50,542 bases of DNA. It comes from CAZHUM01 sp046484045. Its GTDB lineage: Archaea > Thermoplasmatota > Thermoplasmata > Halarchaeoplasmatales > Halarchaeoplasmataceae. The translations under genes were made by a program, and so were the position numbers. How positions within the stretch are numbered: position 1 is the stretch's first letter; each line of letters begins with the position of its first letter. A model generated the notes under the pieces. It was given only the letters and a program-made list of their open reading frames with translations, made no database searches and was not told the DNA's origin. The stretch covers positions 1 through 50,542 of the forward strand of contig JAWOBZ010000014.1 of assembly GCA_046484045.1 (NCBI GenBank). The letters are read 5' to 3'. Positions 32,422-45,061 of the stretch are shown here, in pieces.

Positions 32422-33264
32422 ATGCACAAGATCGTAAATAAAGAGAGACTCAACCCAGAGATGACCATGATAGAGGTGGAAGCACCTCTTGTATCTAGAA
32501 AGATCAAGCCTGGGCAGTTCATAGTCTTAAGATTACATGAAAGGGGCGAAAGGATACCCTTGACATTCTACAAAAAGGATGAAGAAAAGGAAACCGTCTC
32601 CATGATTTTCCAGAAAGTGGGAAAAAGCACCCATGAATTGGACAGCTACGAGATAGGAGACGAAATCTTGGACGTAGTCGGCCCCATGGGTAGGCCCGCA
32701 GAGATAAAAAAATACGGCACCGTCGTCTGTATCGGCGGGGGCGTGGGTACTCCCGAAATTTTTCCGGTGGCAAAGGCACTGGGAAAGGCGGGGAACCAAG
32801 TTATCGTGGTCTCAGGCTTCCGAACAAAGGACCTGGTTATCTGTGAGGACGAATTGGATAATGAATGTGCTGACGAGTTGTATATCACCACGGATGATGG
32901 AAGCTATGGTAGGAAAGGGTTCACAAGCCACGTGTTGGAAGAGCTCATCGAGAACAGGAAGATCGATCTCGTGCATGCAGTCGGCCCCCCGATCATGATG
33001 AAAGTCATAGCGGATATAACCAGAGAACACGGGATACATACCAAGGTCAGTCTTAACAGCATAATGTTGGACGCCACCGGCATGTGCGGCTCGTGCAGAG
33101 TGGAAATAGACGGTGAGATGAAACTGGCATGCGTGGACGGTCCCGAATTCGACGCCCACAAAGTGAACTTCAAAGAGTTGATGGCCAGGATCACCATGTT
33201 CCAGGAGCAGGAAGAAAAGGCTTTAGACCGCTGGAAAGAAAAACACGGGGGGTGCTGCGAATGA
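32422..33264 (+). CDS. nfnA: NfnA-type ferredoxin:NADP oxidoreductase subunit (FAD/2Fe-2S)
   Basis: Small subunit of the NADH-dependent ferredoxin:NADP+ oxidoreductase / sulfide dehydrogenase family, 280 aa. It has the FAD-binding PGQFIVLRLHERGERIPLT in the N-terminal barrel, an NAD-binding GGGVGTPEIFPVAKAL region and a C-terminal 2Fe-2S cluster with CGSCRVEI and a following Cys. GAGG precedes the ATG. Its stop overlaps the nfnB start by 4 bp (ATGA), so the two are translationally coupled. Confidence 0.92.
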   Translation: MHKIVNKERLNPEMTMIEVEAPLVSRKIKPGQFIVLRLHERGERIPLTFYKKDEEKETVSMIFQKVGKSTHELDSYEIGDEILDVVGPMGRPAEIKKYGTVVCIGGGVGTPEIFPVAKALGKAGNQVIVVSGFRTKDLVICEDELDNECADELYITTDDGSYGRKGFTSHVLEELIENRKIDLVHAVGPPIMMKVIADITREHGIHTKVSLNSIMLDATGMCGSCRVEIDGEMKLACVDGPEFDAHKVNFKELMARITMFQEQEEKALDRWKEKHGGCCE

Positions 33265-34655
33265 GTCCAGAAACAGAGAGGGTTCCCGTGCCAGAGAGAT
33301 CAGCAGAAGAAAGAAGAAGGGATTTCGACGAGGTGCCGCTGGGATACACCCCTGAGCAGGCGATGGAAGAAGCGAAAAGGTGCATGCAGTGCGGTAAGAG
33401 TCCGTGCATAAGCGGATGCCCCGTGGAGATCGATATACCGGCCTTCGTCGATGAAATTGCAAAGGGGAATTTTGAAGAGGCATTGAAAATATTGAAAGAA
33501 TACAACTGCATCCCCGCTATAACAGGGAGAGTATGCCCCCAAGAAGAACAATGTGAAGAAGTCTGTGTCATGGGAAAGATGGGTGACCCTATCAATATAG
33601 GTAAACTCGAAAGGTTCGTAGCGGATTATGCTAGAGAACACGACCTAGAGAGCGTCCCTGAAATAGAAGAAAAGAGAGACGAGAAGATAGCTATCGTCGG
33701 ATCTGGACCGAGTGGTGTCACCTGTGCCGCTATTCTGGCCCAGGACGGATACCGGGTGACCGTATTCGAAGCTCTTCACGAACCCGGAGGAGTACTAAAA
33801 TACGGTATCCCGGAATTCAGGCTCCCCAACGAGGTTATAGACCACGAGTTGGAATATCTCACAAAAATGGGGGTCGATATTAAAGTCAATCACATAGTAG
33901 GACAGAACATAACGTTAGATGAACTTGAAGAAGAGTACGATGCAATCTACGTAGCTACCGGGGCGGGGTCACCGAGATTCTTGGGGCTTCCTGGGGAGGA
34001 CCTCAAGGGTGTTTACTCGGCCAATGAATTCTTGACCCGGATCAATCTGATGAAGGCTTACAAATTCCCGGAATACGACACACCCATCACGGATATGAAG
34101 AAAGTAGCTGTCATCGGGGCCGGTAACGTAGCTATGGACTCTGCCCGTTCAGCTCTAAGACTCGGTGCGGACAGCCATATTTTGTACAGAAGGACGACCG
34201 AGTGGTCGCCGGCTAGAGATGAAGAAGTTGAACACGCTAAGCAAGAAGGTGTGGTCTTCGACACACTCTGCAATCCCATACGTTTCATAGGAGACGAAGA
34301 CGGTTGGTTGAAAGGTATAGAGCTTTTCGAATGTGAACTCGTGGAAAGTGGAGAAGGGAGAAGGCCGAGCCCGAAGAAAATAGAGGGGACCAACTTCAAA
34401 GTCGATTTCGACACCGCTGTTATCGCTATCGGTCAGGTGCCTAACAAGGTTTTCTACGAGAACGCTGAAGGTGTGGACGTAAAGGACTGGGGCGGTATAA
34501 TCATCGAAGAAAACACCAGGATGACCACTAAGGACGGCGTCTTCGCCGGGGGTGACGCGGTATCCGGCGCAGCGACGGTTATCCTTGCCATGGGTGATGG
34601 AAGGAACGCCGCCCTACAGATAGAGGAATATCTAGATGAGAGAAGGGAAAAGTAA
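33261..34655 (+). CDS. nfnB: NfnB-type / glutamate synthase small-chain-like oxidoreductase
   Basis: Large subunit partner of NfnA, 464 aa. The N-terminal double 4Fe-4S region has CMQCGKSPCISGCPVEIDIPAF and CPQEEQCEEVC. FAD- and NADPH-binding folds follow (IVGSGPSGVTCAAILA, VIGAGNVAMDSARSA). The C-terminal FAGGDAVSGAATVILAMG is the GltD/GltA family hallmark. The ATG at 33261 overlaps the nfnA stop; a longer frame from 33129 is out of keeping with the family start. Together NfnAB can transfer electrons among NADH, NADPH and ferredoxin. It could alternatively serve as the small subunit of an unlinked glutamate synthase. Confidence 0.92.
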   Translation: MSPETERVPVPERSAEERRRDFDEVPLGYTPEQAMEEAKRCMQCGKSPCISGCPVEIDIPAFVDEIAKGNFEEALKILKEYNCIPAITGRVCPQEEQCEEVCVMGKMGDPINIGKLERFVADYAREHDLESVPEIEEKRDEKIAIVGSGPSGVTCAAILAQDGYRVTVFEALHEPGGVLKYGIPEFRLPNEVIDHELEYLTKMGVDIKVNHIVGQNITLDELEEEYDAIYVATGAGSPRFLGLPGEDLKGVYSANEFLTRINLMKAYKFPEYDTPITDMKKVAVIGAGNVAMDSARSALRLGADSHILYRRTTEWSPARDEEVEHAKQEGVVFDTLCNPIRFIGDEDGWLKGIELFECELVESGEGRRPSPKKIEGTNFKVDFDTAVIAIGQVPNKVFYENAEGVDVKDWGGIIIEENTRMTTKDGVFAGGDAVSGAATVILAMGDGRNAALQIEEYLDERREK

Positions 34656-34683
34656 TTTATCAGCTCATGAATAGAGTGAATAC

Positions 34684-35730
34684 ATGGAAAAACGGAATTC
34701 CCTTGTAGATCACATCAAGGAATGCAGGAGTAGGCAGAGGACCAGTACAAGCACGGATCTCGTCACATCATGGAGAGACGAAGAGATATGGAATGGAGAG
34801 CTCCGCGACTGTTTTACTATAATCTTTAGAACGAAGGGATGCAGGTGGTCGTCCACGGCGGGATGTTCTATGTGCGGTTACCATACGGACACCAATCCGG
34901 ATATTAATACGGACGATTTGTTAAAGCAGTTGGAAGAAGCAATATCTCGATATGACGGAGAGGATATAGTCAAGATATACACATCAGGCAGTTTTTTCGA
35001 CAGCGATGAAGTCCCTGAAAATGTCGCATTAAAGATTTTATCATCATTCGATTCCGAGAAGACCTTGATAGAATCCAGACCCGAATTTATCACGAACAAG
35101 ACACTTGACGATTACGGCTCGAAGACAAACTGCATGGAGGTGGCGGTGGGCCTAGAGACCGCCTCGGATTTCGTTAGGAACCACTGCATAAACAAAGGTT
35201 TTTCTTATGAAGCATATAAAGAGGCAAGGGACAAAGTATTGAACGGGGGGCATAAACTGAGAACCTACCTCCTGCTCAAACCTCCTTTTTTATCTGAAGA
35301 AGAGTCGGTTCAGGACGTTCTTTTTTCAATCAAAAAGGTTTCTAGAGACGGGAATATAACATCCATCAATCCCACCAATATGCAGAGAGGCAGTCTAGTG
35401 CATCACCTCTGGAGAAGAAGATTGTACCGACCTCCATGGATCTGGTCGATAGTGGATGTTCTTCGAGAGGCCGAATCGGATTCACCCTTGTTGGTATCCA
35501 AAGTAGGTTTGGGATCGAAAAGGGGCGCACATAACTGCAGTGAATGTGAGGGTAAAATTATCGATAAGATAGATGAATTCAATAAAACTCAAGACATTTC
35601 ATCATTGGATGGTGTTGATTCCATCTGTGACTGTCGCGAAAGATACCTCTGTGAAAGAAGATTGGAATCCATGTGGGACTTCAGAGGTAGTATGGATATT
35701 CTAAGCTACCGAGACACTGGATATATCTGA
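34684..35730 (+). CDS. raSEA: Archaeosine synthase radical SAM subunit RaSEA
   Basis: Archaeosine (G+15) tRNA modification enzyme acting with ArcS. The protein is 348 aa. It has the unusual radical SAM cluster spacing C53-x7-C61-x2-C64 in GCRWSSTAGCSMCGY, typical of this family. GLETASDFVRNHCINKG and LLLKPPFLSEEE segments, and a C-terminal Cys-rich end (CSECEG, CDCRERYLCE), are also typical. The last 30 bp overlap the end of nusA, which is transcribed toward it. Confidence 0.92.
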   Translation: MEKRNSLVDHIKECRSRQRTSTSTDLVTSWRDEEIWNGELRDCFTIIFRTKGCRWSSTAGCSMCGYHTDTNPDINTDDLLKQLEEAISRYDGEDIVKIYTSGSFFDSDEVPENVALKILSSFDSEKTLIESRPEFITNKTLDDYGSKTNCMEVAVGLETASDFVRNHCINKGFSYEAYKEARDKVLNGGHKLRTYLLLKPPFLSEEESVQDVLFSIKKVSRDGNITSINPTNMQRGSLVHHLWRRRLYRPPWIWSIVDVLREAESDSPLLVSKVGLGSKRGAHNCSECEGKIIDKIDEFNKTQDISSLDGVDSICDCRERYLCERRLESMWDFRGSMDILSYRDTGYI

Positions 35731-36126
35731 ATGCCGCATCATTATCATGCGTGCTATGGATAGATTGCGACCTTTCTTACCGATAGCTCTCGCTTTGTTC
35801 TCTGGTTTCACCTCTACGGTGCCGTGAAGAACGTCGTTCTTCTCCTTGATCTCGATGTTCTTCACCCCGTACGAATAAAAAATATTCTTTAAAAGCTGTT
35901 TTGGATCTTCGCTGTACTCTATGATGTGAACGTTCCTGTCAATTTTGTTGCTAACATTTGTCACGTTCTTCCCGCTCTTGCCGATTGCCTGCTCTATCTG
36001 CCCTTGTTTTACCAGAAAGATCACCTTCTCCGGTATATCGATACAGTCCACGACTTTGGTCCCGGTCACATCTTCAAAAAGAGATACGTATCTAAGGGTT
36101 TTTTCATTAAATTTTACCTCGTCCAT
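35701..36126 (-). CDS. nusA: Archaeal NusA-like KH-domain protein
   Basis: About 141 aa and made of two KH domains: VKQGQIEQAIGKSGKNVTNV (first GxxG) and VKPENKARAIGKKGRNLSIA (second GxxG). It is the standard short archaeal NusA, without the S1 and N-terminal domains. The ATG at 36126 is chosen because AGGTGG lies 8 nt upstream; a GTG at 36138 is less likely. It is the last gene of the RNA polymerase operon. The frame overlaps the convergent RaSEA gene by 30 bp. Confidence 0.92.
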   Translation of the reverse strand: MDEVKFNEKTLRYVSLFEDVTGTKVVDCIDIPEKVIFLVKQGQIEQAIGKSGKNVTNVSNKIDRNVHIIEYSEDPKQLLKNIFYSYGVKNIEIKEKNDVLHGTVEVKPENKARAIGKKGRNLSIARMIMMRHSDISSVSVA

Positions 36127-36138
36127 GAGTAAAACCAC

Positions 36139-36420
36139 CTATTTTAATGATAGAATTTCTGACTCTCCGGGGTTGAGTATGCCTATGGCGGAGATTGTGA
36201 ATGGTTTTCCAGCCGCCGCACCTAGATCCTGGTTGTTGCTGTTGAAAACGTATATTGGAACCTTCTTGTATTTTTTCCTCTTGAACTCCGGTTCAGGACA
36301 ATTTTTGGAAACTATTATCAACTCGGTTTCTCCAGATCCTGCTTTCTTCTTGACCTCTTTTATACCGAAAACGGTTTCTCCCGTGTTTACGGCCAATCTT
36401 ATCGCTCTGTTTACGTCCAT
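36139..36420 (-). CDS. rpl30e: Ribosomal protein eL30
   Basis: A 93-aa member of the L7Ae/L30e family with MDVNRAIRLAVNTGETVFGIKEV and LIIVSKNCPEPEFKRK. A perfect AGGAGG lies before the ATG. It is placed between rpoA2 and nusA as in most archaea. Confidence 0.95.
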   Translation of the reverse strand: MDVNRAIRLAVNTGETVFGIKEVKKKAGSGETELIIVSKNCPEPEFKRKKYKKVPIYVFNSNNQDLGAAAGKPFTISAIGILNPGESEILSLK

Positions 36421-36530
36421 TTTTTTTCCTCCTAATCGTTTTATGATGTCTGGTTATATTCTTTTAATCTGAATTGTTGGTTATATATATGGTTTTATTC
36501 TATACATAGGGTCATCCTACCGATCCGCTC

Positions 36531-38000
36531 CTATTCCTCTTCATCCTCGTGGATCGGACCAGGTGTGTATTTCACCTCGACCGCACCGGTACCTTGAGTT
36601 ATCGGCTGACCTACGATCACGTTTTCCGCTACCCCGTCCAGCTTGTCGACCTCGCCTACGATAGCCGCTCTGAGAAGGTGTGTACTGGTTATCTCGAATG
36701 CCGCCCTCGCTAATACACTGGTCTTTTTCCCCGATATACCATGTCGGCCTATGGCTTTGATATCCCCTTCGTTGGTCATCATATCTGCAACCAGCATTAT
36801 GTGCCTGATATCGACTTCGAGACCCTGTTCTACCAACGTGTCCTTCGCTTCTTTGATGATCGAATTCCTTGCTGCCTCTACACCTAGTACCCTGTGCATC
36901 TCCACCGGACTGTTGGAGAACGAGTTTCGGATGTTCACACCCTCCACCTTCAGCACTTCGGAGAGATTGGACCCCTCGGTATATATCACGAATTCGTCAC
37001 CAGTATCCCTGATTATCGCTCTTATAACCCCTTTGAGTCCCTTGATCTTCATGTTCTTGGCTTCTTCCAGAGTGTTATGAAGCAGGGCGAATTTGTCCTC
37101 TTCTATCTTTATGGTGATGGTCTCGTCCTTCGCCTCGATATTGCCCTTTATCTTCCTACCTTTGGATAGTTTATCGACGATTTGATCTAATTCTATATTC
37201 TCCTCGTTCAACTTTTTCATGTCGGGCTTTATGTTCACCTCCATCGATGCCATATCGATTTGAACATCTGCAATATCGATCAACCTCGTTACTTCTAACT
37301 CGGAAGCGACCTCTTTCGCCCTCTTTCGATCGTGTTTGATATCCTCCTCTAAATGGATCTCCATCATAGGCGTGCTCGGTACTTTTCTTGCATCAACGAT
37401 CTCTATCATCCTGGGAAGACCCTGGGTTACGCCGATTTCAGCAACACCCGCAAAGTGGAAGGTTTTCATGGTCATCTGGGTTCCGGGCTCTCCTATGGAT
37501 TGTGCTCCGACGATACCCACAGATTCCTTAGGATCCACCTTCCTATCTATGAATTTTTTATAGACCAGTTCCACCATCAGTTCCCAATCCTTCTTGGGAA
37601 TTTTATCGGAATCTATCTTGTCCGCGGCATCAACGAGGACAGCCCTGGGCAGTGAAAACTTTTTCTTTTCGCAGATCTTCTCCAGTTTCTTTGCAATCCC
37701 TTTCAATTCTTCTATTTTCTGAGGTATGGTAAATACGTCTTTGGATTTTTTCTTCTTGCCCTTCTTAGATTTCTTTTTGCTGCTCTTCTTCTTTCCCTTC
37801 TTGCTTGCCTTCTTACTCTTTTTGTGACCTACGTCGTCTTTGACTTTTTTGGCTTCCTTCTTACCTATGATATCGGTAAGCTCATCAACTGTGGCTTTTT
37901 TGACGTCTCCAAGGGTCATATCCTTATCCGCCAATTTCTCGGCGATCTTTTCATCGACCCCTCTTCTAACAAGTGCATTTATGGTGTCTTTCTTTGCCAT
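36531..38000 (-). CDS. rpoA2: RNA polymerase subunit A'' with N-terminal HhH and Lys-rich extension
   Basis: C-terminal part of the largest RNA polymerase subunit. It is 489 aa against about 380-410 usually. Residues about 100-489 are the normal A'' (VGIVGAQSIGEPGTQMTMKTFHFAG, and GRHGISGKKTSVLARAAFE near the end). Residues 1-58 resemble tandem helix-hairpin-helix repeats (INALVRRGVDEKIAEKLA, MTLGDVKKATVDELTDIIG). Residues about 59-90 are almost purely Lys/Ser/Gly. The gap to rpoA1 is 1 bp. The extension is in frame and begins at the only well-placed ATG, so it is probably genuine. Confidence 0.95.
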   Translation of the reverse strand: MAKKDTINALVRRGVDEKIAEKLADKDMTLGDVKKATVDELTDIIGKKEAKKVKDDVGHKKSKKASKKGKKKSSKKKSKKGKKKKSKDVFTIPQKIEELKGIAKKLEKICEKKKFSLPRAVLVDAADKIDSDKIPKKDWELMVELVYKKFIDRKVDPKESVGIVGAQSIGEPGTQMTMKTFHFAGVAEIGVTQGLPRMIEIVDARKVPSTPMMEIHLEEDIKHDRKRAKEVASELEVTRLIDIADVQIDMASMEVNIKPDMKKLNEENIELDQIVDKLSKGRKIKGNIEAKDETITIKIEEDKFALLHNTLEEAKNMKIKGLKGVIRAIIRDTGDEFVIYTEGSNLSEVLKVEGVNIRNSFSNSPVEMHRVLGVEAARNSIIKEAKDTLVEQGLEVDIRHIMLVADMMTNEGDIKAIGRHGISGKKTSVLARAAFEITSTHLLRAAIVGEVDKLDGVAENVIVGQPITQGTGAVEVKYTPGPIHEDEEE

Positions 38001-38001
38001 T

Positions 38002-40664
38002 TCACTCGCCTCCTCTCTTTATGGCTTTTAACTCCGTCGTTATATCGTCCATATCGATGGCTTTACCGGCCTTGCTTCTCATCGGGTCTATGCCGTCTTC
38101 ACCGTACTTGTACTGGATGATAGTGTCACCGGTGTTTCTCACCGTTTCGTCATTGTAAACCATCAGGTCCTCCAGCGCATTGATCAATCTTCTCTGCATA
38201 TAACCAGAGCGGCTGGTACGCACGGCAGTATCCACTAGACCTTCTCGACCTCCCATGCTGTGGAAGAAGTACTCTACTGGATTGAGGCCGTCTTTATATG
38301 ACGATTTTACGAAACCTCGTGCTTCGGCCCCCAGCTCTCCCTTCTGGAAGTGCGCAAGAGTCCTGTTCTCGTAACCTCTGCTGGGTCTCTCACCGCGTAT
38401 GGCCTGTTGACCGAGGGCGGCTGCCATCTGTGTAAGGTTGAGCATACTGGCCCGTGCTCCGGTCCTGGCCATGACCACTGCGTTGTTACCTAGGCCTAGG
38501 TGCTTGCTTGCGATCCTTCCAGCCTCGTCCCTGGCTTTACCCATCCTCTGCATGATCATGACTTCCAGAGTCTCTTTCAAATCCCTGCCGGGTATCTGCT
38601 CTAGGGTGCCTTCTCTATAAGCTTCGGCATACTCTCTCACCTTTTTCTCCGCTTTCTCCAGAACGTCCTTTATCTGCCTTTTGGCTTCCAGGGGTACGTC
38701 CTCATCCTGGATAGAGGTGGTAAAACCTCTGAGGGTGATAGCACCCAGTGAGATCGTGGTTATCTTATCGATGAAATCCTTTGCTTCGCTGGTTCCAAAG
38801 TCCCTAGCTATTTTATCGACGATCCTGCCTTTGAAGGCACCGACCGCCTTCTCATCTATGGTACCCGTGACCAGTTGACCGTCCTCTATAGATACGAACG
38901 CGTCGTATTCACAGTCCTTGCCTTTACATTCGTCGCAGTTCTCACATATCGAACCACTGAACTCGATGTTAAGGTCTTCAGGCAAAAAGTGGCTGAATAT
39001 GTCTCTCCCGTTCCACATCTTTTCTCCCTCGACGTCTATGGGGTCGGGGAATCGGTCCGTTTTAAGATTCGAAAAGATACTGACGACCTCCCGTCTAGTG
39101 AATTTCGGATTCTTGTGGGTCAGGAAGAAAAGACCGCTTATATGATCCTGGATAGCTCCGATTATCGGTCCGCCGAATCTCGGAGACAGGATATTCTCCT
39201 GCACCCTCATTATGACCTTCGCCTCTGCTCTCGCCTCTTCACTCTGCAGTACGTGAAGGTTCATCTCGTCACCGTCGAAATCGGCGTTGTACGGTGGACA
39301 GACCGCTAAGTTCAATCTGAACGTTTTGCCGGGCACTATCTTGACCTCGTGTGCCATCATAGACATCCTGTGCAGAGATGGTTGTCTGTTGAAGAGGACG
39401 ATATCACCGTCCATGAGTCCCCTCTCTACCGTAAATCCAACTTCGATCTTCTCTGCAACCGTTTCAGCATTCGTCTCCGTCACCCTTATCCTTCTACCGT
39501 CTGGTCTGATTATATAATTGGCACCGGGCAGATACTTCCCTCTCTTCCGGGGTTCAGGCCCCATGCTGACCATCTCTTTGACATAATCGATGTTCTCCGG
39601 GGTCACCCTTAACGGCTCAGTGAGCTCTCTAGCGGCTCTCTCCGGCACCCCCACCTGATTGATGGAAAGCCACGGATCGGGTGATATAACGGTTCTGGAA
39701 GAGAAATTTACTCTTTTACCGCTCAGATTCTGCCTGAAACGACCTTCTTTTCCTTTCAACCTCTGAATCAAGGTCTTTAAAGTACGTCCGCTTCTGTGTC
39801 TGGCCGGAGGGATACCTGAAGTCTGATTATCGAAGTAGGTTGTCACGTGATATTGCAGCAGGTCCCACAGATCTTCGACGATGAGCTGTGGCGATCCGAC
39901 GTCTCTGTTCTCACGGAGCCTTTGATTTATCCTGAGGATGTCCACCAATTTGTGTGTTAGGTCATCTTCCGATCTATCTCCAGATTCTAATGTGATCGAT
40001 GGCCTAACGGTTACAGGAGGTACTAAAAGTACTAAGATGACCAACCATTCAGGCCTGACCACCTTGGGGTTCATACCTAATGGTATCAGGTCGTCGTCGG
40101 GTATCCTCTCCAATCTAGCCCTTACCTCCTTGGGTGTCAACTTAGTGCTCCCTTCCCTGAACGTGGTGGGTTTGTCTAGACTGATCTTCACCTGTTCCGT
40201 TTTACAATGGGGACATATCTTATTCTTTCTCGCTGTTTTAGATATCTCCTTAGCCAAAGCGCGGATATCTAATGGATCGCCGCCGAGTTCTTCTACTTTT
40301 TTCATCTCCTCGATATATTGGTCTCTTTCTTCCTCTTCCATCAATATCCTGCCGCAGTCGCTGCATGTAGACCTCAGCAGCTTCTTTATCTCTTTTATAT
40401 AACCGACGTGGATAACGGGCATCGCTAATTCGATCGAACCGAAATGCCCTGAACATTGATCCACCCTCCCACCGCATGTCTTACACCTGAGCCCCGGCTC
40501 AATAACGCCCAGGTGCGTATCCATCAGCCCCATTTCTATGGGGAATCCATCGTCATCGTATGTATCGGGTGTGATGATCTTAGTCGCTGATAATCTCCTT
40601 ATCTCATCTGGCGACATATAAGCGAATTTAATACGTGATACTCTCTTTGAAATACCTCTTCGTC

Positions 40665-40668
<4 letters not shown>
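38002..40668 (-). CDS. rpoA1: RNA polymerase subunit A'
   Basis: N-terminal part of the largest subunit, 888 aa. It has zinc sites CKTCGGRVDQCSGHFG and CSDCGR/CPHC, the catalytic Mg loop NADFDGDEMN, the FRQNLSGKRVNFSSRTVISPDP switch region and a bridge-helix region near the end. It overlaps rpoB by 4 bp. The A'/A'' split is archaeal. Confidence 0.98.
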
Positions 40669-44288
<3,620 letters not shown>

Positions 44289-44313
44289 ATTTTTTTCACA
44301 TCCATGATGAACT

Positions 44314-44571
44314 TTAGCGGTTTATTACAAGACGGTATGCTTCTGCGACACCGGCTGTCTTACTGATTCTTTTGACCTTGATCAATCTTCCCTCTTCAAT
44401 ATCTCCGTGAACTGATTCCATCTGTTTTACGACAGGGTCTGACTTTAAAATTTTCGGCAGTTTGTTCTTTGGAACCTCGAGTTTTTTTAGAATTTCATCT
44501 TCTTCTTCCTTCGGAACGAGATTGTGTTCCGGCACGAAGTCGTGGTTCATTATGTTGACTTTCTTTCCCAT
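44314..44571 (-). CDS. rpoH: RNA polymerase subunit H
   Basis: Rpb5 C-terminal-like subunit, 85 aa. It has NHDFVPEHNLVPKEEEDEIL, LPKILKSDPVVK and the final AEAYRLVINR. GGGGGA precedes the ATG at 44571; the ATG seven codons later would give the minimal form. It is the first gene of the operon. Confidence 0.95.
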   Translation of the reverse strand: MGKKVNIMNHDFVPEHNLVPKEEEDEILKKLEVPKNKLPKILKSDPVVKQMESVHGDIEEGRLIKVKRISKTAGVAEAYRLVINR

Positions 44572-44639
44572 ACTATTCCCCCAGGGTGTTTTTCTTTTTT
44601 GGATGCATAAGCAAGTCTCTCCATCTCATTTAGTACACA

Positions 44640-44708
44640 GGAAAGCCTAACAACTTTCCAGACACCTCTCGAAACGAGTTCTCGAGGTTTATAGGACATG
44701 ACTCCTAT
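44640..44708 (-). repeat. Three short hairpins 3' of tRNA-Lys
   Basis: GGAAAG/CTTTCC (44640-44659, 8-nt loop), ACCTC...GAGGT around CTCG-AAA-CGAG (44664-44688) and ATAGGA-CATGAC-TCCTAT (44691-44708). They follow the tRNA-Lys 3' end and precede rpoH. They may serve in tRNA 3' processing or termination. They recall the hairpin string beside tRNA-Ala, but the sequence is unrelated. Confidence 0.5.
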
Positions 44709-44722
44709 TTTCTCTATTCGGA

Positions 44723-44856
44723 TGGGCCTGTGGGGATTTTCGGGAATTGCCTGAAGACAACTCTATTCGAACCCCAGACCACCTGGTTAAAAGCCAGATG
44801 CTCTTTCTAGGGAGAGAGAGTGATTACTCAATCCTACCTAGCTGAGCTACAGGCCC
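44723..44856 (-). tRNA. tRNA-Lys (UUU) with two introns outside the anticodon loop
   Basis: The minus strand carries acceptor GGGCCTG/CAGGCCC, D stem GCTC/GAGC, anticodon arm TCTGG-CTTTTAA-CCAGG (anticodon TTT) and T stem TGGGG/CCCCA. Two insertions interrupt it: about 31 nt in the D loop after AGCTAGGTA, and about 29 nt in the T loop. Removing both gives a normal 74-nt tRNA with discriminator A. Bulge-helix-bulge-like elements are visible: CTAGG pairs with CCTAG near the end of the first insertion, and GAAT pairs with ATTC near the end of the second. The exact splice points are ambiguous by one to three bases. The anticodon loop is uninterrupted. Confidence 0.88.
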
Positions 44857-45061
44857 AAAGGGAAGCAAGTGTTTTAGGAGCTAAAGGTAACTATTATTTA
44901 AATCTGTTCATCCGTAGATACAGCATACACCCTCATTCAAAAAGAGTAAGGAATTATATGTATATATAATATTCGTTTATTTGTCGATTTTGTGATTATT
45001 TATTTTGTTAGAGCGGGCATAAAGTAAGGTTTATTACACATCATCAATCTCATCTTTTGAA

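Noticed and set aside
33129..33260. Longer N-terminus for NfnB
   Set aside because: The extra 44 residues are an alternate-frame reading of the nfnA 3' end. The ATGA overlap at 33261 gives the normal family start.
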